64,000 bases of DNA from Nitrospirota bacterium (GTDB lineage Bacteria > Nitrospirota > Thermodesulfovibrionia > Thermodesulfovibrionales > Magnetobacteriaceae): assembly GCA_015233895.1 (NCBI GenBank), contig JADFXG010000013.1:1-64000 (forward strand), written 5' to 3'. The position numbers were made by a program, and so were the translations under genes. How positions within the stretch are numbered: position 1 is the stretch's first letter; every line of letters starts with the position of its first letter. Shown here piece by piece: positions 9,432 through 17,755 of this stretch. The notes below the pieces were generated by a model, which ran no database searches, had not been told where the DNA came from, and saw nothing but the letters and a program-made list of their open reading frames with translations.

Positions 9432-12400
9432 ATCTTTCTGAAATCTGGATAAGACGCCCCATCATGACCATTTTGTTTATGGCCGGGATCTTGTTTTTTG
9501 GGATAATCAGTTACAAAAAGCTCCCTATCAATAACCTTCCTAATGTTGACTTTCCAACAATAGAGGTAAGTGCCGCTCTTCCCGGCGCTAACAGCGAAAC
9601 CATGGCCTCCACTGTTGCCATGCCTTTGGAAAAGCAGTTTTCAGGTATTTCAGGCGTTGACTCCATGGTCTCATCAAGCGTGCAGGGGAAAACCACCATC
9701 AATCTTCAGTTTTCGCTGGATAGAAACATTGACGATGCCGCTCAGGATGTTAATGCCGCAATTTCCGCCGCTATGGGTGTGCTCCCCGGAAATATGCCTA
9801 ACCCCCCCACGTACAAAAAGGTTAATCCCGGCGATATGCCTATTATCTTTCTGGGACTTGTCTCAGACACCCTGCCAATCACTGCCCTTAATGATTACGC
9901 AGAAAACATTCTGACCCCACATCTTTCCACTATTAACGGTGTGGCACAGGTGCGTGTTGTCGGCACTCAACGATTTGCTGTCAGAGTGCAGGTCAATCCC
10001 CGTACACTTGCAAACAAGGGGATAGGGATTAACGAGGTGCAAGACGCACTGGCAGCCGGAAATGTAAATCTCCCCGGCGGTGAGCTGCAAGGCACAAACA
10101 CCGGATTTATGCTTAAGCCCTCCGGACAGATTTTTGACGCCGAGGGGTACAATAATCTCATCGTTACATATCAAAACGGTTATCCGGTTAGAGTAAAAGA
10201 CATAGGAACAGCGATTGACGGCGTTGAGTATAAAAAACAAAGGGCCTGGTTTTATACTAAAGGACACGCAAAACGCGGCATCTTTCTTTTAGTAAGCAGA
10301 CAACCCGGTACAAACACTGTAGCACTTGCTAAAGAAATCAAATCCCTCATGCCAATGCTTAAAGCCTCCATGCCGGGCGCTATGGATATGGCAATTTTCT
10401 ATGATCAGTCGCTGTTTATCAAAGAATCCATTAACGATGTTCAATATACTCTGATTCTCACAGTTATTCTGGTTATTATAGTCATTTTTCTTTTTATAAG
10501 AGCCGTGAGGCCGACTCTTATTCCGGCACTCAGTGTGCCTCTGTCGCTGATTGGAACCTTTGCCATAATGGATCTAATGGGTTACACTCTTAATAACTTA
10601 TCCCTAATGTCCCTGACCCTTGCCGTAGGGTTTGTGGTTGATGACGCTATAGTTGTGCTTGAAAATATCGTACGGCGAATAGAGATGGGTGAAAATGCAA
10701 TGGATGCCTCACTTAACGGCTCCAAAGAGATTGGGTTTACAATTCTATCTATGACTCTTTCTCTGGTAGTTGTCTTTATTCCCATTATGTTTATGGGAGG
10801 AATAATTGGGCGGCTTTTCAGGGAATTTTCTGTGTGTATCACATCTGCCATTTTGTTTTCCGGGCTTGTCTCACTAACCCTTACTCCAGTTATGGGATCT
10901 CGCTTTATGGGAGCTGTTAGCCACACCCATGGCAGGTTTTATGAGTACTCTGAGGCGTTTTTTAAGAGGATGCTTAACTTTTACTCTGACACTTTAAAGT
11001 GGGTCATTTATCATCGCAAGTACGTTGTCGTTTTTTTAGTGTTTATAGTGGTTGGCACAGTTTTTTTGGCACGGGCGGTTCCTAAGGGGTTTATTCCAAC
11101 TCAGGACCAAAACTTTTTCAGAGTTTTTTCCATAGCCTCAGACAGTATCTCCTTTGACAGTATGGTAAAGCATCAGGAGGAGGTAATAAAAAGATTCTTA
11201 GAAGACCCTGACATAAAAGAGGCAAGCGGAGCATCTGCCGCGGGTTTTCCCGGAGACACAAGCGGTATTCTTTTTTGCGGCCTCAAAGATAAGGCAGAAC
11301 GTAAGAGCTCGGTTGATCAAATTATCAATCGTTTAAGGCCAAAGCTTAATCAGATTCCGGGCCTTATCGTCTCTTTAGTAAACCCTCCGCTTATTACAAT
11401 TGGAGCCAGAATTGCCAGCGCCCAGTGGCAATACACGCTGCAAACAACTGACATTGATGAGTTATTTAAGTATGGCACCCAAATGGAGGAAAGCCTTAGC
11501 AAGCTTCCGGCACTTACCGATGTCAGATCAGATCTTCAAATGAGAAAACCCACCGTGGAAATCATCATCGACAGAGATAAAGCCTCAGCACTGGGGCTTA
11601 CCTTGAAGCAGATTCAGGATGCTTTTTATAGCGCTTATAGTGACAGGCAGGTCTCCACCATGTACACGGCTGCAAACCAGTACTACGTCATACTTGAACT
11701 TGCTCCCGGATTTACAGAATCCCCTGAGCTGCTTTCCATGCTCTACATTAAATCCTCCAATGGTAAACTAATTCCCCTTTCCACGGTTGCGCAGACTCGC
11801 CAGACTGTTTCCCCGCTAAGTGTAAATCACATAGGACAGGTGCCAGCTGCTACAATATCGTTTAATCTTAAACCGGGGTACTCAATAGGAACTGCTATGG
11901 AAGACATTAATAAACTTGCCAAAGACACTCTGCCTGCCACTATTAGCACAAGTTTTCAGGGCTCTGCACAGGCCTTTAAGCAATCATTTGCAAGCATGGG
12001 TTTTCTGCTGATTGTGACGGTGGTTATTATTTATCTGGTTTTGGGGATGCTTTATGAGAGCTTTTTTCATCCTCTTACAATCCTGACTGCACTACCGCTT
12101 GCCGGTTTTGGCGCTCTGTTTGCCCTGTGGATTTTTGGCAGAGAGCTTGATATGTACGCATACGTAGGGATGATTATGCTTATTGGAATTGTAAAGAAAA
12201 ATGGAATCATGATGGTTGACTTTGCTCTCGATGCTGAAAGACACGAGGGACTCTCTGCCGAAGACTCAATTTTTAAAGCCTGCCAGATTAGATTCCGACC
12301 AATTATGATGACAACAATGGCGGCGCTTTTTGGCACTCTACCGATAGCTCTTGGGATTGGCGCCGGAGGTGAAGCACGTCAACCTCTTGGCATATGCGTC

Positions 12401-12532
12401 GTAGGCGGCTTGTTTTTTTCTCAGTTTATGACTCTATACATTACGCCGGTGTTTTATATCTACATTGATAAATTCAATCGCTGGATATCGCACTCAAAGA
12501 GTAATAATGGGGAGGCGCTGCCTCCCCATTAG
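9428..12532 (+). CDS. RND efflux pump, HAE1 (AcrB-like) family
   Basis: A 1034-residue inner-membrane proton antiporter. It opens with the family-typical SEIWIRRPIMTILFMAGILFFG as TM1. Two large periplasmic loops and two six-helix bundles follow. The proton-relay Asp pair is in GFVVDDAIVVLENIVRR (about residues 400-415), and the relay Lys in GIVKKNGIMMVDFA (about 918-931). The hydrophobic-substrate (HAE1) class is more likely than metal RND because the metal-family charged motif is absent. It starts at a GTG that overlaps the adaptor stop. Its last codons form half of a hairpin (12506-12530). Confidence 0.95.
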   Translation: MNLSEIWIRRPIMTILFMAGILFFGIISYKKLPINNLPNVDFPTIEVSAALPGANSETMASTVAMPLEKQFSGISGVDSMVSSSVQGKTTINLQFSLDRNIDDAAQDVNAAISAAMGVLPGNMPNPPTYKKVNPGDMPIIFLGLVSDTLPITALNDYAENILTPHLSTINGVAQVRVVGTQRFAVRVQVNPRTLANKGIGINEVQDALAAGNVNLPGGELQGTNTGFMLKPSGQIFDAEGYNNLIVTYQNGYPVRVKDIGTAIDGVEYKKQRAWFYTKGHAKRGIFLLVSRQPGTNTVALAKEIKSLMPMLKASMPGAMDMAIFYDQSLFIKESINDVQYTLILTVILVIIVIFLFIRAVRPTLIPALSVPLSLIGTFAIMDLMGYTLNNLSLMSLTLAVGFVVDDAIVVLENIVRRIEMGENAMDASLNGSKEIGFTILSMTLSLVVVFIPIMFMGGIIGRLFREFSVCITSAILFSGLVSLTLTPVMGSRFMGAVSHTHGRFYEYSEAFFKRMLNFYSDTLKWVIYHRKYVVVFLVFIVVGTVFLARAVPKGFIPTQDQNFFRVFSIASDSISFDSMVKHQEEVIKRFLEDPDIKEASGASAAGFPGDTSGILFCGLKDKAERKSSVDQIINRLRPKLNQIPGLIVSLVNPPLITIGARIASAQWQYTLQTTDIDELFKYGTQMEESLSKLPALTDVRSDLQMRKPTVEIIIDRDKASALGLTLKQIQDAFYSAYSDRQVSTMYTAANQYYVILELAPGFTESPELLSMLYIKSSNGKLIPLSTVAQTRQTVSPLSVNHIGQVPAATISFNLKPGYSIGTAMEDINKLAKDTLPATISTSFQGSAQAFKQSFASMGFLLIVTVVIIYLVLGMLYESFFHPLTILTALPLAGFGALFALWIFGRELDMYAYVGMIMLIGIVKKNGIMMVDFALDAERHEGLSAEDSIFKACQIRFRPIMMTTMAALFGTLPIALGIGAGGEARQPLGICVVGGLFFSQFMTLYITPVFYIYIDKFNRWISHSKSNNGEALPPH
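12506..12530. terminator. Hairpin overlapping the end of the RND pump gene
   Basis: AATGGGGAGGC and GCCTCCCCATT form an 11-bp perfect stem with a three-base loop. It encodes the last residues before the stop, and the stop TAG begins at its end. There is no T-run, so it is either an RNA-stabilising hairpin or the first of the palindromes that fill the next 650 bases. Confidence 0.5.
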
Positions 12533-13223
12533 AGGGATTTTAAGAGAGGGCTCTGCCCTCCCTTAAACCCACCCGCACGGGGAATGATTCCCCGTGACCC
12601 CCGGTTTTTTGTCAACGATTTTTCATTGTGTGTAGGGGCAGCCCCCTGTGGCTGCCCGGATAAAAGAATTTTTTAACCGGCGTTCCGCCGCTTAGGGGAG
12701 GTGAGCCTTGCCCGCAAATTAAAGATTTGCTCTATCATTATACTGCCTCTTTGGGGGCTACTTGGTATTATTCTTTAAAAATTTCGTGTTTTTTCGTGCC
12801 TTTCGTGGTTAAAATTCTTTTTCTCAATACTCAGCGTTGGTGCAATCTTGTAGATTGCACCACAGTGTTTGTACCTTTGGTTTCAGATTTGAAGTAAAAG
12901 GAGTAACATTTCGGAGCAGTCTGCAAGACTGCTCCAACGTGGATTCATTTTACCTGCGCAATTTATACAGAATATCGTTTAAAGAAATAATACTTATAAA
13001 TCTCTTAATCTGTTCGTCTGTTTTGAGGGCGGAGCTCTCATTGAAACTTTTTAATTGGCGGAACGCCAATTGAAAAATTCTCTACCAACAAGGATAACGA
13101 AAAAGCATTAGACTAAGCCTATCACACGTTGTTAACAAACCGGGGGTCAAGGGGAATCATTCCCCTTCTTAACTTACTTCATCCACGGTTGTCTTTTTTT
13201 TAGAAGTAAGATTAAACTGGATA
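12533..13223. repeat. Gene-free region with a cluster of short palindromes
   Basis: About 690 bases with no credible gene. At least eight three-to-six-base-loop palindromes occur: 12546-12560, 12576-12596, 12636-12657, 12678-12690, 12838-12862, 12913-12935, 13053-13071 and 13149-13167. Several form inverted pairs that share flanks: 12576 with 13149 (core GGGGAATGATTCCCC plus flank ACCCCCGGTTT), 12838 with 12913 (flank CGTTGG), and 12678 with 13053 (core GGCGGAACGCC). Stem differences between partners are compensatory. A stretch rich in TTTCGTG (about 12782-12810) looks like a dispersed non-coding repeat. Confidence 0.8.
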
Positions 13224-14084
13224 ATGGATGATAACGTTTTATTATCGGTACGAAATCTTACGAAAAACTATGGTGGCAAAAAAGCAGCCGTGGATGGTGT
13301 AAGCTTTAGTTTTCTAAAGGGAGAATTTGTTGGACTTTTAGGGCCTAACGGAGCCGGTAAAACTACAATTATTAAAATTCTAACCGGTCTTATAAAACCC
13401 TCATCTGGTGAGGTTAGCTACTACGGCGAGGATTTTTTTGAAAACTCAAAGCGTTTAAAGGCAATCATTGGAGTTGTGCCTCAGCAAAACAACCTTGACA
13501 GGGATTTGACTGCTTACGAAAACCTCTACCTTCACTGTATGCTCCACGGCATTCCTAAACGTGAACGTTCAAAGAGGATTGAAGAGTTCCTGACATTTGC
13601 TGGTCTTTTGGATGTGAAAGACAAAGCAGTTAAGACATTTTCCGGAGGTATGATGAGGCGTCTTGTCATCTTACGCGCACTGCTGCATGAACCACAAATC
13701 ATATTCCTTGATGAGCCCACTATCGGGCTTGACCCTCAGATTAGACGTACCATATGGGATTTTATCGTAACTATAAATCAGACAAAAAAAACCACCATTC
13801 TCTTAACCACTCATTATATCGAGGAGGCTGAAAAGCTCTGTGCACGGGTACTTATAATAGACGGAGGAGTGATAATAACAAGCGGCACTCCGGGCGAACT
13901 TAAAGCCGCAACAGGAAAGTTTGTCCTGGAAACTTTTAAAGAGGACAAAACCGAGGAGAATTTTTTTGAAAATAAAGAAGATGCAATTGAGGCTATTAAA
14001 AGCTGCTCCTATGCCTGTAAGATACGGGAGTGCACACTTGAGGACGTGTTTTTACAAATAACGGGACGGAAAATTAATGTTTAA
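13224..14084 (+). CDS. ABC-2 type exporter, ATP-binding subunit
   Basis: A 286-residue ATPase. Walker A is GPNGAGKT (about residues 39-46), the Q-loop is VVPQQNNLD, the signature is FSGGMMRR (about 140), Walker B is IIFLDEPT (about 158-165) and the switch His is in LTTHYIEEAE. This layout is typical of the NodI/DrrA/CcmA-like class that exports drugs, lipids or polysaccharides. It overlaps the next gene, the permease, by eight bases, so the two form one exporter. The substrate cannot be read from sequence. Start 13224 is an ATG, with only a weak ribosome site. Confidence 0.93.
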   Translation: MDDNVLLSVRNLTKNYGGKKAAVDGVSFSFLKGEFVGLLGPNGAGKTTIIKILTGLIKPSSGEVSYYGEDFFENSKRLKAIIGVVPQQNNLDRDLTAYENLYLHCMLHGIPKRERSKRIEEFLTFAGLLDVKDKAVKTFSGGMMRRLVILRALLHEPQIIFLDEPTIGLDPQIRRTIWDFIVTINQTKKTTILLTTHYIEEAEKLCARVLIIDGGVIITSGTPGELKAATGKFVLETFKEDKTEENFFENKEDAIEAIKSCSYACKIRECTLEDVFLQITGRKINV

Positions 14085-14814
14085 CGGCTTTTATGCGGTT
14101 TTATATAGAGATCTCTCGATTTTCAGAAAACGGTTAAAAAAACAGCTTCTGTCTCAGTCGCTGTCGCCGCTTCTTTACTTAATCGCCTTTGGCTGGGGTA
14201 TGGGAAATTCTGTTGTGGTTGGGAATATGTCATATATGTCGTTTCTTATTCCGGGATTAATTACAATGAACAGCCTTAACCAAAGTTATGCCATCTCTGG
14301 GGAGATGAACATATCGAGATTTTACTTTCACACATTTGAGCAATACCTGACAGCTCCGGTGTCTCACTTTGAAATAGTGCTGGGTGAGGCGGTCTTTGGA
14401 GTGCTGCGAGGGGTGCTGAGCGGGCTTATGATTTTTGCTTTTGCAGTTGTCTTTAACGTTAAGCTGCAATTTAACGCTGCCTTTATCCCTGCATTGCTTT
14501 TGCACACCTTTTTGTTTGCCTCACTTGCCGTAACCACCTCGATGGTTGTAAAAGACCATGCCGGTCAGGCATTGGTTAATAATTTTGTGATAACGCCGAT
14601 GATTTTTCTTTGTGGCACGTTTTATCCCGTTGACAGACTCCCAGTGTTTTTTAAGGCAGTAGTATATATGCTGCCTCTGACCTATTCAGTTAAGGTAATA
14701 CGGGCCTCACTTACAGGCGGTGAGATTAATCCACTGTATATGCTTTTGCTTTTTGCATACTCTGTGGTATTCTTTCTTACAGCCGTTATGGCATTAAAAA
14801 AGGTGGAGAGTTAA
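14077..14814 (+). CDS. ABC-2 type exporter, permease subunit
   Basis: A 245-residue inner-membrane permease with about six hydrophobic segments. It carries the ABC2-membrane signature region near FVITPMIFLCGTFYPVDRLP (about residues 168-190) followed by LPLTYSVKVIRASLTGG, typical of NodJ/DrrB-like proteins. It is the partner of the ATPase encoded just upstream. It ends eight bases before cbiL, so exporter and cobalamin genes may be co-transcribed. Confidence 0.9.
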   Translation: MFNGFYAVLYRDLSIFRKRLKKQLLSQSLSPLLYLIAFGWGMGNSVVVGNMSYMSFLIPGLITMNSLNQSYAISGEMNISRFYFHTFEQYLTAPVSHFEIVLGEAVFGVLRGVLSGLMIFAFAVVFNVKLQFNAAFIPALLLHTFLFASLAVTTSMVVKDHAGQALVNNFVITPMIFLCGTFYPVDRLPVFFKAVVYMLPLTYSVKVIRASLTGGEINPLYMLLLFAYSVVFFLTAVMALKKVES

Positions 14815-14822
14815 ACTTACAA

Positions 14823-15530
14823 ATGAATAACATTATGAATAAAAATATTGTGTATTCTCTTGGGCTTGGGCCCGGTGATCCTGAGCTTGTCACAGTAAAA
14901 GCCATGCGGATTTTAGAGCAATCCGATGTGGTAATTGTGCCGCAGTCGGATGAGTTAGGCAGAAGTGTGGCTAAAGACATCGTATCACATTATGCACCGG
15001 ATGAAAAAATTCAGATGTACTATTTCCCGATGAATAACAAAAAAGATGAGTTATCAAAAAGATACACTGAGCTTGCAGAGACGATTAAATCTCTCCTTAG
15101 TTCCGGTAAAACCGTTTCCTACGTCTCTATGGGAGACCCCACACTGTTTAGCACATCAAACTATCTGACCGATAAACTTAAAAATATCGGAGTAGCGATA
15201 AAACACATTCCCGGGATAAGTTCAGTGAATGCGTCCTCTGCACTTTTAGGTATTTCGCTTGCCAGCAAAGGAGACAACATTGGCATCTATGAACTCAGCG
15301 CAAAGGCAGACGTTAACACCGAAAGGATAAAAAACCACTCAACCGTAGTATTTATGAAAGTCCACAAGAAATTGAATGCCCTGATTGAGGCCATAAGAGA
15401 ATCCTCACCCGATGTGGCATATTTGGTGCAAAGGGTTGGACTTGAGGGCGAAAACATTGTAGATTTACTTGAATCCTCTCCGGATTTTGATGCCGCTTAT
15501 CTGTCACTTGCCATTATAAAAAAAGCTTAA
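14823..15530 (+). CDS. cbiL: Precorrin-2/cobalt-factor-2 C20-methyltransferase
   Basis: A 235-residue SAM-dependent methyltransferase of the tetrapyrrole methylase fold, adding the C-20 methyl group in corrin ring formation. The N-terminus has SLGLGPGDPELVTVKA (the GxGPGDPEL substrate loop). YVSMGDPTLFST (about residues 100-111) and HIPGISSVNAS (about 131-141) are the SAM-contacting motifs. Start 14823 follows GGAGAG; ATG 14835 is a possible alternative. The stop TAA at 15528-15530 directly abuts cbiD. CbiL is preferred over CobI because CbiD next door indicates the early-cobalt, anaerobic route. Confidence 0.88.
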   Translation: MNNIMNKNIVYSLGLGPGDPELVTVKAMRILEQSDVVIVPQSDELGRSVAKDIVSHYAPDEKIQMYYFPMNNKKDELSKRYTELAETIKSLLSSGKTVSYVSMGDPTLFSTSNYLTDKLKNIGVAIKHIPGISSVNASSALLGISLASKGDNIGIYELSAKADVNTERIKNHSTVVFMKVHKKLNALIEAIRESSPDVAYLVQRVGLEGENIVDLLESSPDFDAAYLSLAIIKKA

Positions 15531-16586
15531 ATGGCTCAGACTCTTAGCAGGTGTGGATTTACCACGGGTTCAGCTGCTACAGCGGCAGCCAAAGCTGCTG
15601 CCATGTTTCTTAAGACTGGTGTTCTGCCGGAAAGAGTTCACATCACGCTGCCAAATCTAAAAGAGAGTCTGCTTATTAATATCAAAAGTTGTACACTTAC
15701 CCCTGATGATAACTCTGCAACCGCCTCTGTAATCAAACAAAGCGGCGATGACCCGGATGTAACTAATGGACTTGAAATCGTTGCCACACTGAGACTGCTT
15801 AAACAAAGTGCTGACAACGAAAGTAAAATCGTTATAAAAGGAGGAGCAGGAGTAGGCAGAGTGACAAAAAAGGGGCTTCAGCAGCAAGTAGGCGACTGGG
15901 CGATCAATCCTGTGCCAAAAGCCATGATAACGCAGGCGGTGCGTGAGGTTTTTTCAAAGGATTCATTAAATTTAGAGGTTGAGATTTCTGTCAGTAACGG
16001 AGAACTTGCTGCCCAAAAGACTTTTAATCCACGGCTAGGTATAACGGGCGGAATCTCAATCCTTGGCACTACCGGCATAGTTGAACCCATGAGTGTTGAT
16101 GCTATAAAAGAGACGGTTAAATGTGAGATAGATGTATCGTTTTACGAAAACCCTGAGACTATCCGCCTTGCTCCCGGAAAAATCGGGGAGGATGCCCTCA
16201 AGCGTATTTTAGGGCCAACCAGAGTTGTGCAGTTTAGTAATTTCCCAGGTTTAGCTATGGACTATGTCAAATCAAAAGGATTTAAGCACGTAACGCTTGG
16301 CGGCCATCCCGGCAAATTAGCCAAAATTCTGATGGGATACACAGATACCCACTCGGGACGTTCCCCGCAGGCTGCAGCATTTGTATCAGAGTTTATGGGT
16401 TTAAACGGCAATTTTAACACGGTAGAGGAAATAATTGATAAAATTACCGAAACAGGGGGAGATTTTACGAAATTAGCACATGAAATTTGCTTTAAGATAA
16501 AAAGTATTTACAGGCTACCCTCAATAGAGGTATATTTGTTTGATATGAAAAAAACACTTATTGGCCATAGCACATGCACAGAATAA
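15531..16586 (+). CDS. cbiD: Cobalt-precorrin-5B C1-methyltransferase
   Basis: A 351-residue protein that methylates C-1 during the anaerobic cobalamin pathway. It begins with CGFTTGSAATAAAKAA, the CbiD signature, and contains DDPDVTNGLEI, the glycine-rich GGAGVGRVTKKGLQ (about residues 104-117), GITGGISILGTTGIVEPMS (about 165-183) and HVTLGGHPGKLAKI. It begins immediately after cbiL and overlaps cbiE by 13 bases. CbiD occurs only in the oxygen-independent route, which supports an anaerobic or microaerobic lifestyle. Confidence 0.95.
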   Translation: MAQTLSRCGFTTGSAATAAAKAAAMFLKTGVLPERVHITLPNLKESLLINIKSCTLTPDDNSATASVIKQSGDDPDVTNGLEIVATLRLLKQSADNESKIVIKGGAGVGRVTKKGLQQQVGDWAINPVPKAMITQAVREVFSKDSLNLEVEISVSNGELAAQKTFNPRLGITGGISILGTTGIVEPMSVDAIKETVKCEIDVSFYENPETIRLAPGKIGEDALKRILGPTRVVQFSNFPGLAMDYVKSKGFKHVTLGGHPGKLAKILMGYTDTHSGRSPQAAAFVSEFMGLNGNFNTVEEIIDKITETGGDFTKLAHEICFKIKSIYRLPSIEVYLFDMKKTLIGHSTCTE

Positions 16587-17206
16587 CTCTGATAGGGGTT
16601 GGCCCGGGTGGTAGCGATTATGTAACGTTTAGAGCCGTAAAGAGCGCTCAGAACTGTGAGGTCTTAATTGGGATGAAACATCAGATAGCGGCAATTGGTG
16701 AAATCACGGGAAAGGTGATTTATGAGGAAAGTGGGATAGAGGAGATTTTAAATCTTATCGGTAAAAATGAGGGCAAAGCCGTAGGAGTTTTGATTACAGG
16801 AGATGCTGGGATATACAGCCTGTCGGAAAAAATCATGGAACGCTTCGGACGGGATTCAGTTACAGAAATAGTGCCAGGAATATCAAGTGTCATGGCGGCT
16901 TTTTCAAAGGTAAAACAACAGTGGCTTAACGTACGAATTATCTCCGTACATGGCCGTCCGCTTAATGGACTCAATGATGCGCCTAATCACGAAAGAGTCG
17001 CTATCCTCTGTGACAGAAAAAACAACTCTCCGCTGGTTGTAAAAACTCTCTCACAAATGGGTATCCTTAACAGAAGCAAAACCGTTTATGTGTGCCGTAA
17101 TATTACCTGTAACAACGAGCAAATAATAGAAGTAAACACCATTGCGGATTTAAACATACCCGATGACAACGATAAAGAAGTTGTCTTAATTGTGCCTCGC
17201 AGATAG
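16574..17206 (+). CDS. cbiE: Cobalt-precorrin-7 C5-methyltransferase
   Basis: A 210-residue tetrapyrrole methylase matching CbiE or the N-terminal half of CobL. Motifs are TLIGVGPGGSDYVTFRA at the start, VLITGDAGIYSL (about residues 74-85) and IVPGISSVMAAFSKV (about 97-111). The decarboxylating CbiT half is not fused and is not encoded next to it, so it must lie elsewhere. It overlaps cbiD by 13 bases and is the last gene of the exporter-cbiLDE run. Confidence 0.88.
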   Translation: MHRITLIGVGPGGSDYVTFRAVKSAQNCEVLIGMKHQIAAIGEITGKVIYEESGIEEILNLIGKNEGKAVGVLITGDAGIYSLSEKIMERFGRDSVTEIVPGISSVMAAFSKVKQQWLNVRIISVHGRPLNGLNDAPNHERVAILCDRKNNSPLVVKTLSQMGILNRSKTVYVCRNITCNNEQIIEVNTIADLNIPDDNDKEVVLIVPRR

Positions 17207-17328
17207 TGTTTTTTCCATTATATTTCTTAGTGGAAAGCTCTGATAGAAAGGCTTCTTGACTAATCATTTATATGATGTTAAAGTAATATATAGGTACAAG
17301 AAATGAGATTTAAAGGATTGCCGGAAAT

Positions 17329-17661
17329 ATGAGAAAAGACCGTGGTTTTACCATAAGAAGGACTGTTAAGAAGCCGGCTGACAGCAGGCCGGTCGGAGAT
17401 ATAATAAAAGAGCTGAAGGGACAGAGTGCTAAAAATCAAGCTGATTACAGAGATTTATCACTTAAAATCCACGGACTGATATGTGCAAAATGCGGTACTG
17501 AATTTAATGAAAAAAATAAATCCCTTCTTACGGTCCACCATAAGGACGGAAACCATGATAACAATCCTGCCGATGGTTCTAACTGGGAAAATCTGTGCGC
17601 ATACTGTCACGATGACGAACACAGCAGGGGGGTTTTAGGTGACTATCTGTCAGGAAAGTGA
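17329..17661 (+). CDS. YajD-like HNH nuclease family protein
   Basis: A 110-residue protein whose C-terminal half holds a compact HNH fold: CAKCGTEF (first Zn pair), VHHKDGNHDNNPADGSNWENL (His-His and Asn of HNH, spaced as in YajD) and CAYCHDDEH (second Zn pair and final His). The N-terminal 45 residues are basic and unlike YajD. Cellular role is unknown even in E. coli. It stands alone between cbiE and the methyltransferase fusion. No toxin, prophage or restriction genes are nearby. Confidence 0.8.
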   Translation: MRKDRGFTIRRTVKKPADSRPVGDIIKELKGQSAKNQADYRDLSLKIHGLICAKCGTEFNEKNKSLLTVHHKDGNHDNNPADGSNWENLCAYCHDDEHSRGVLGDYLSGK

Positions 17662-17755
17662 AGCTTATAATTCTGTGAGAGTTCTCTGCCATTTATTAAA
17701 ACCTCAGCAGTCGAGGAGGAGCTTTTGACGCAGGTCAACAAAGTTAGACGATAGA

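Noticed and set aside
9570-10267. Alternative-frame ORFs of up to 134 codons inside the RND pump gene
   Set aside because: They lie within a well-conserved pump gene and lack any family features.
12837-13073. 78-codon ORF in the palindrome region
   Set aside because: It runs over three palindromes and has no ribosome site or recognisable sequence.
12533-13223. Cobalamin riboswitch ahead of the exporter-cbi genes
   Set aside because: I could not find the conserved B12-box or other core of the riboswitch; the region is filled with simple palindromes instead.
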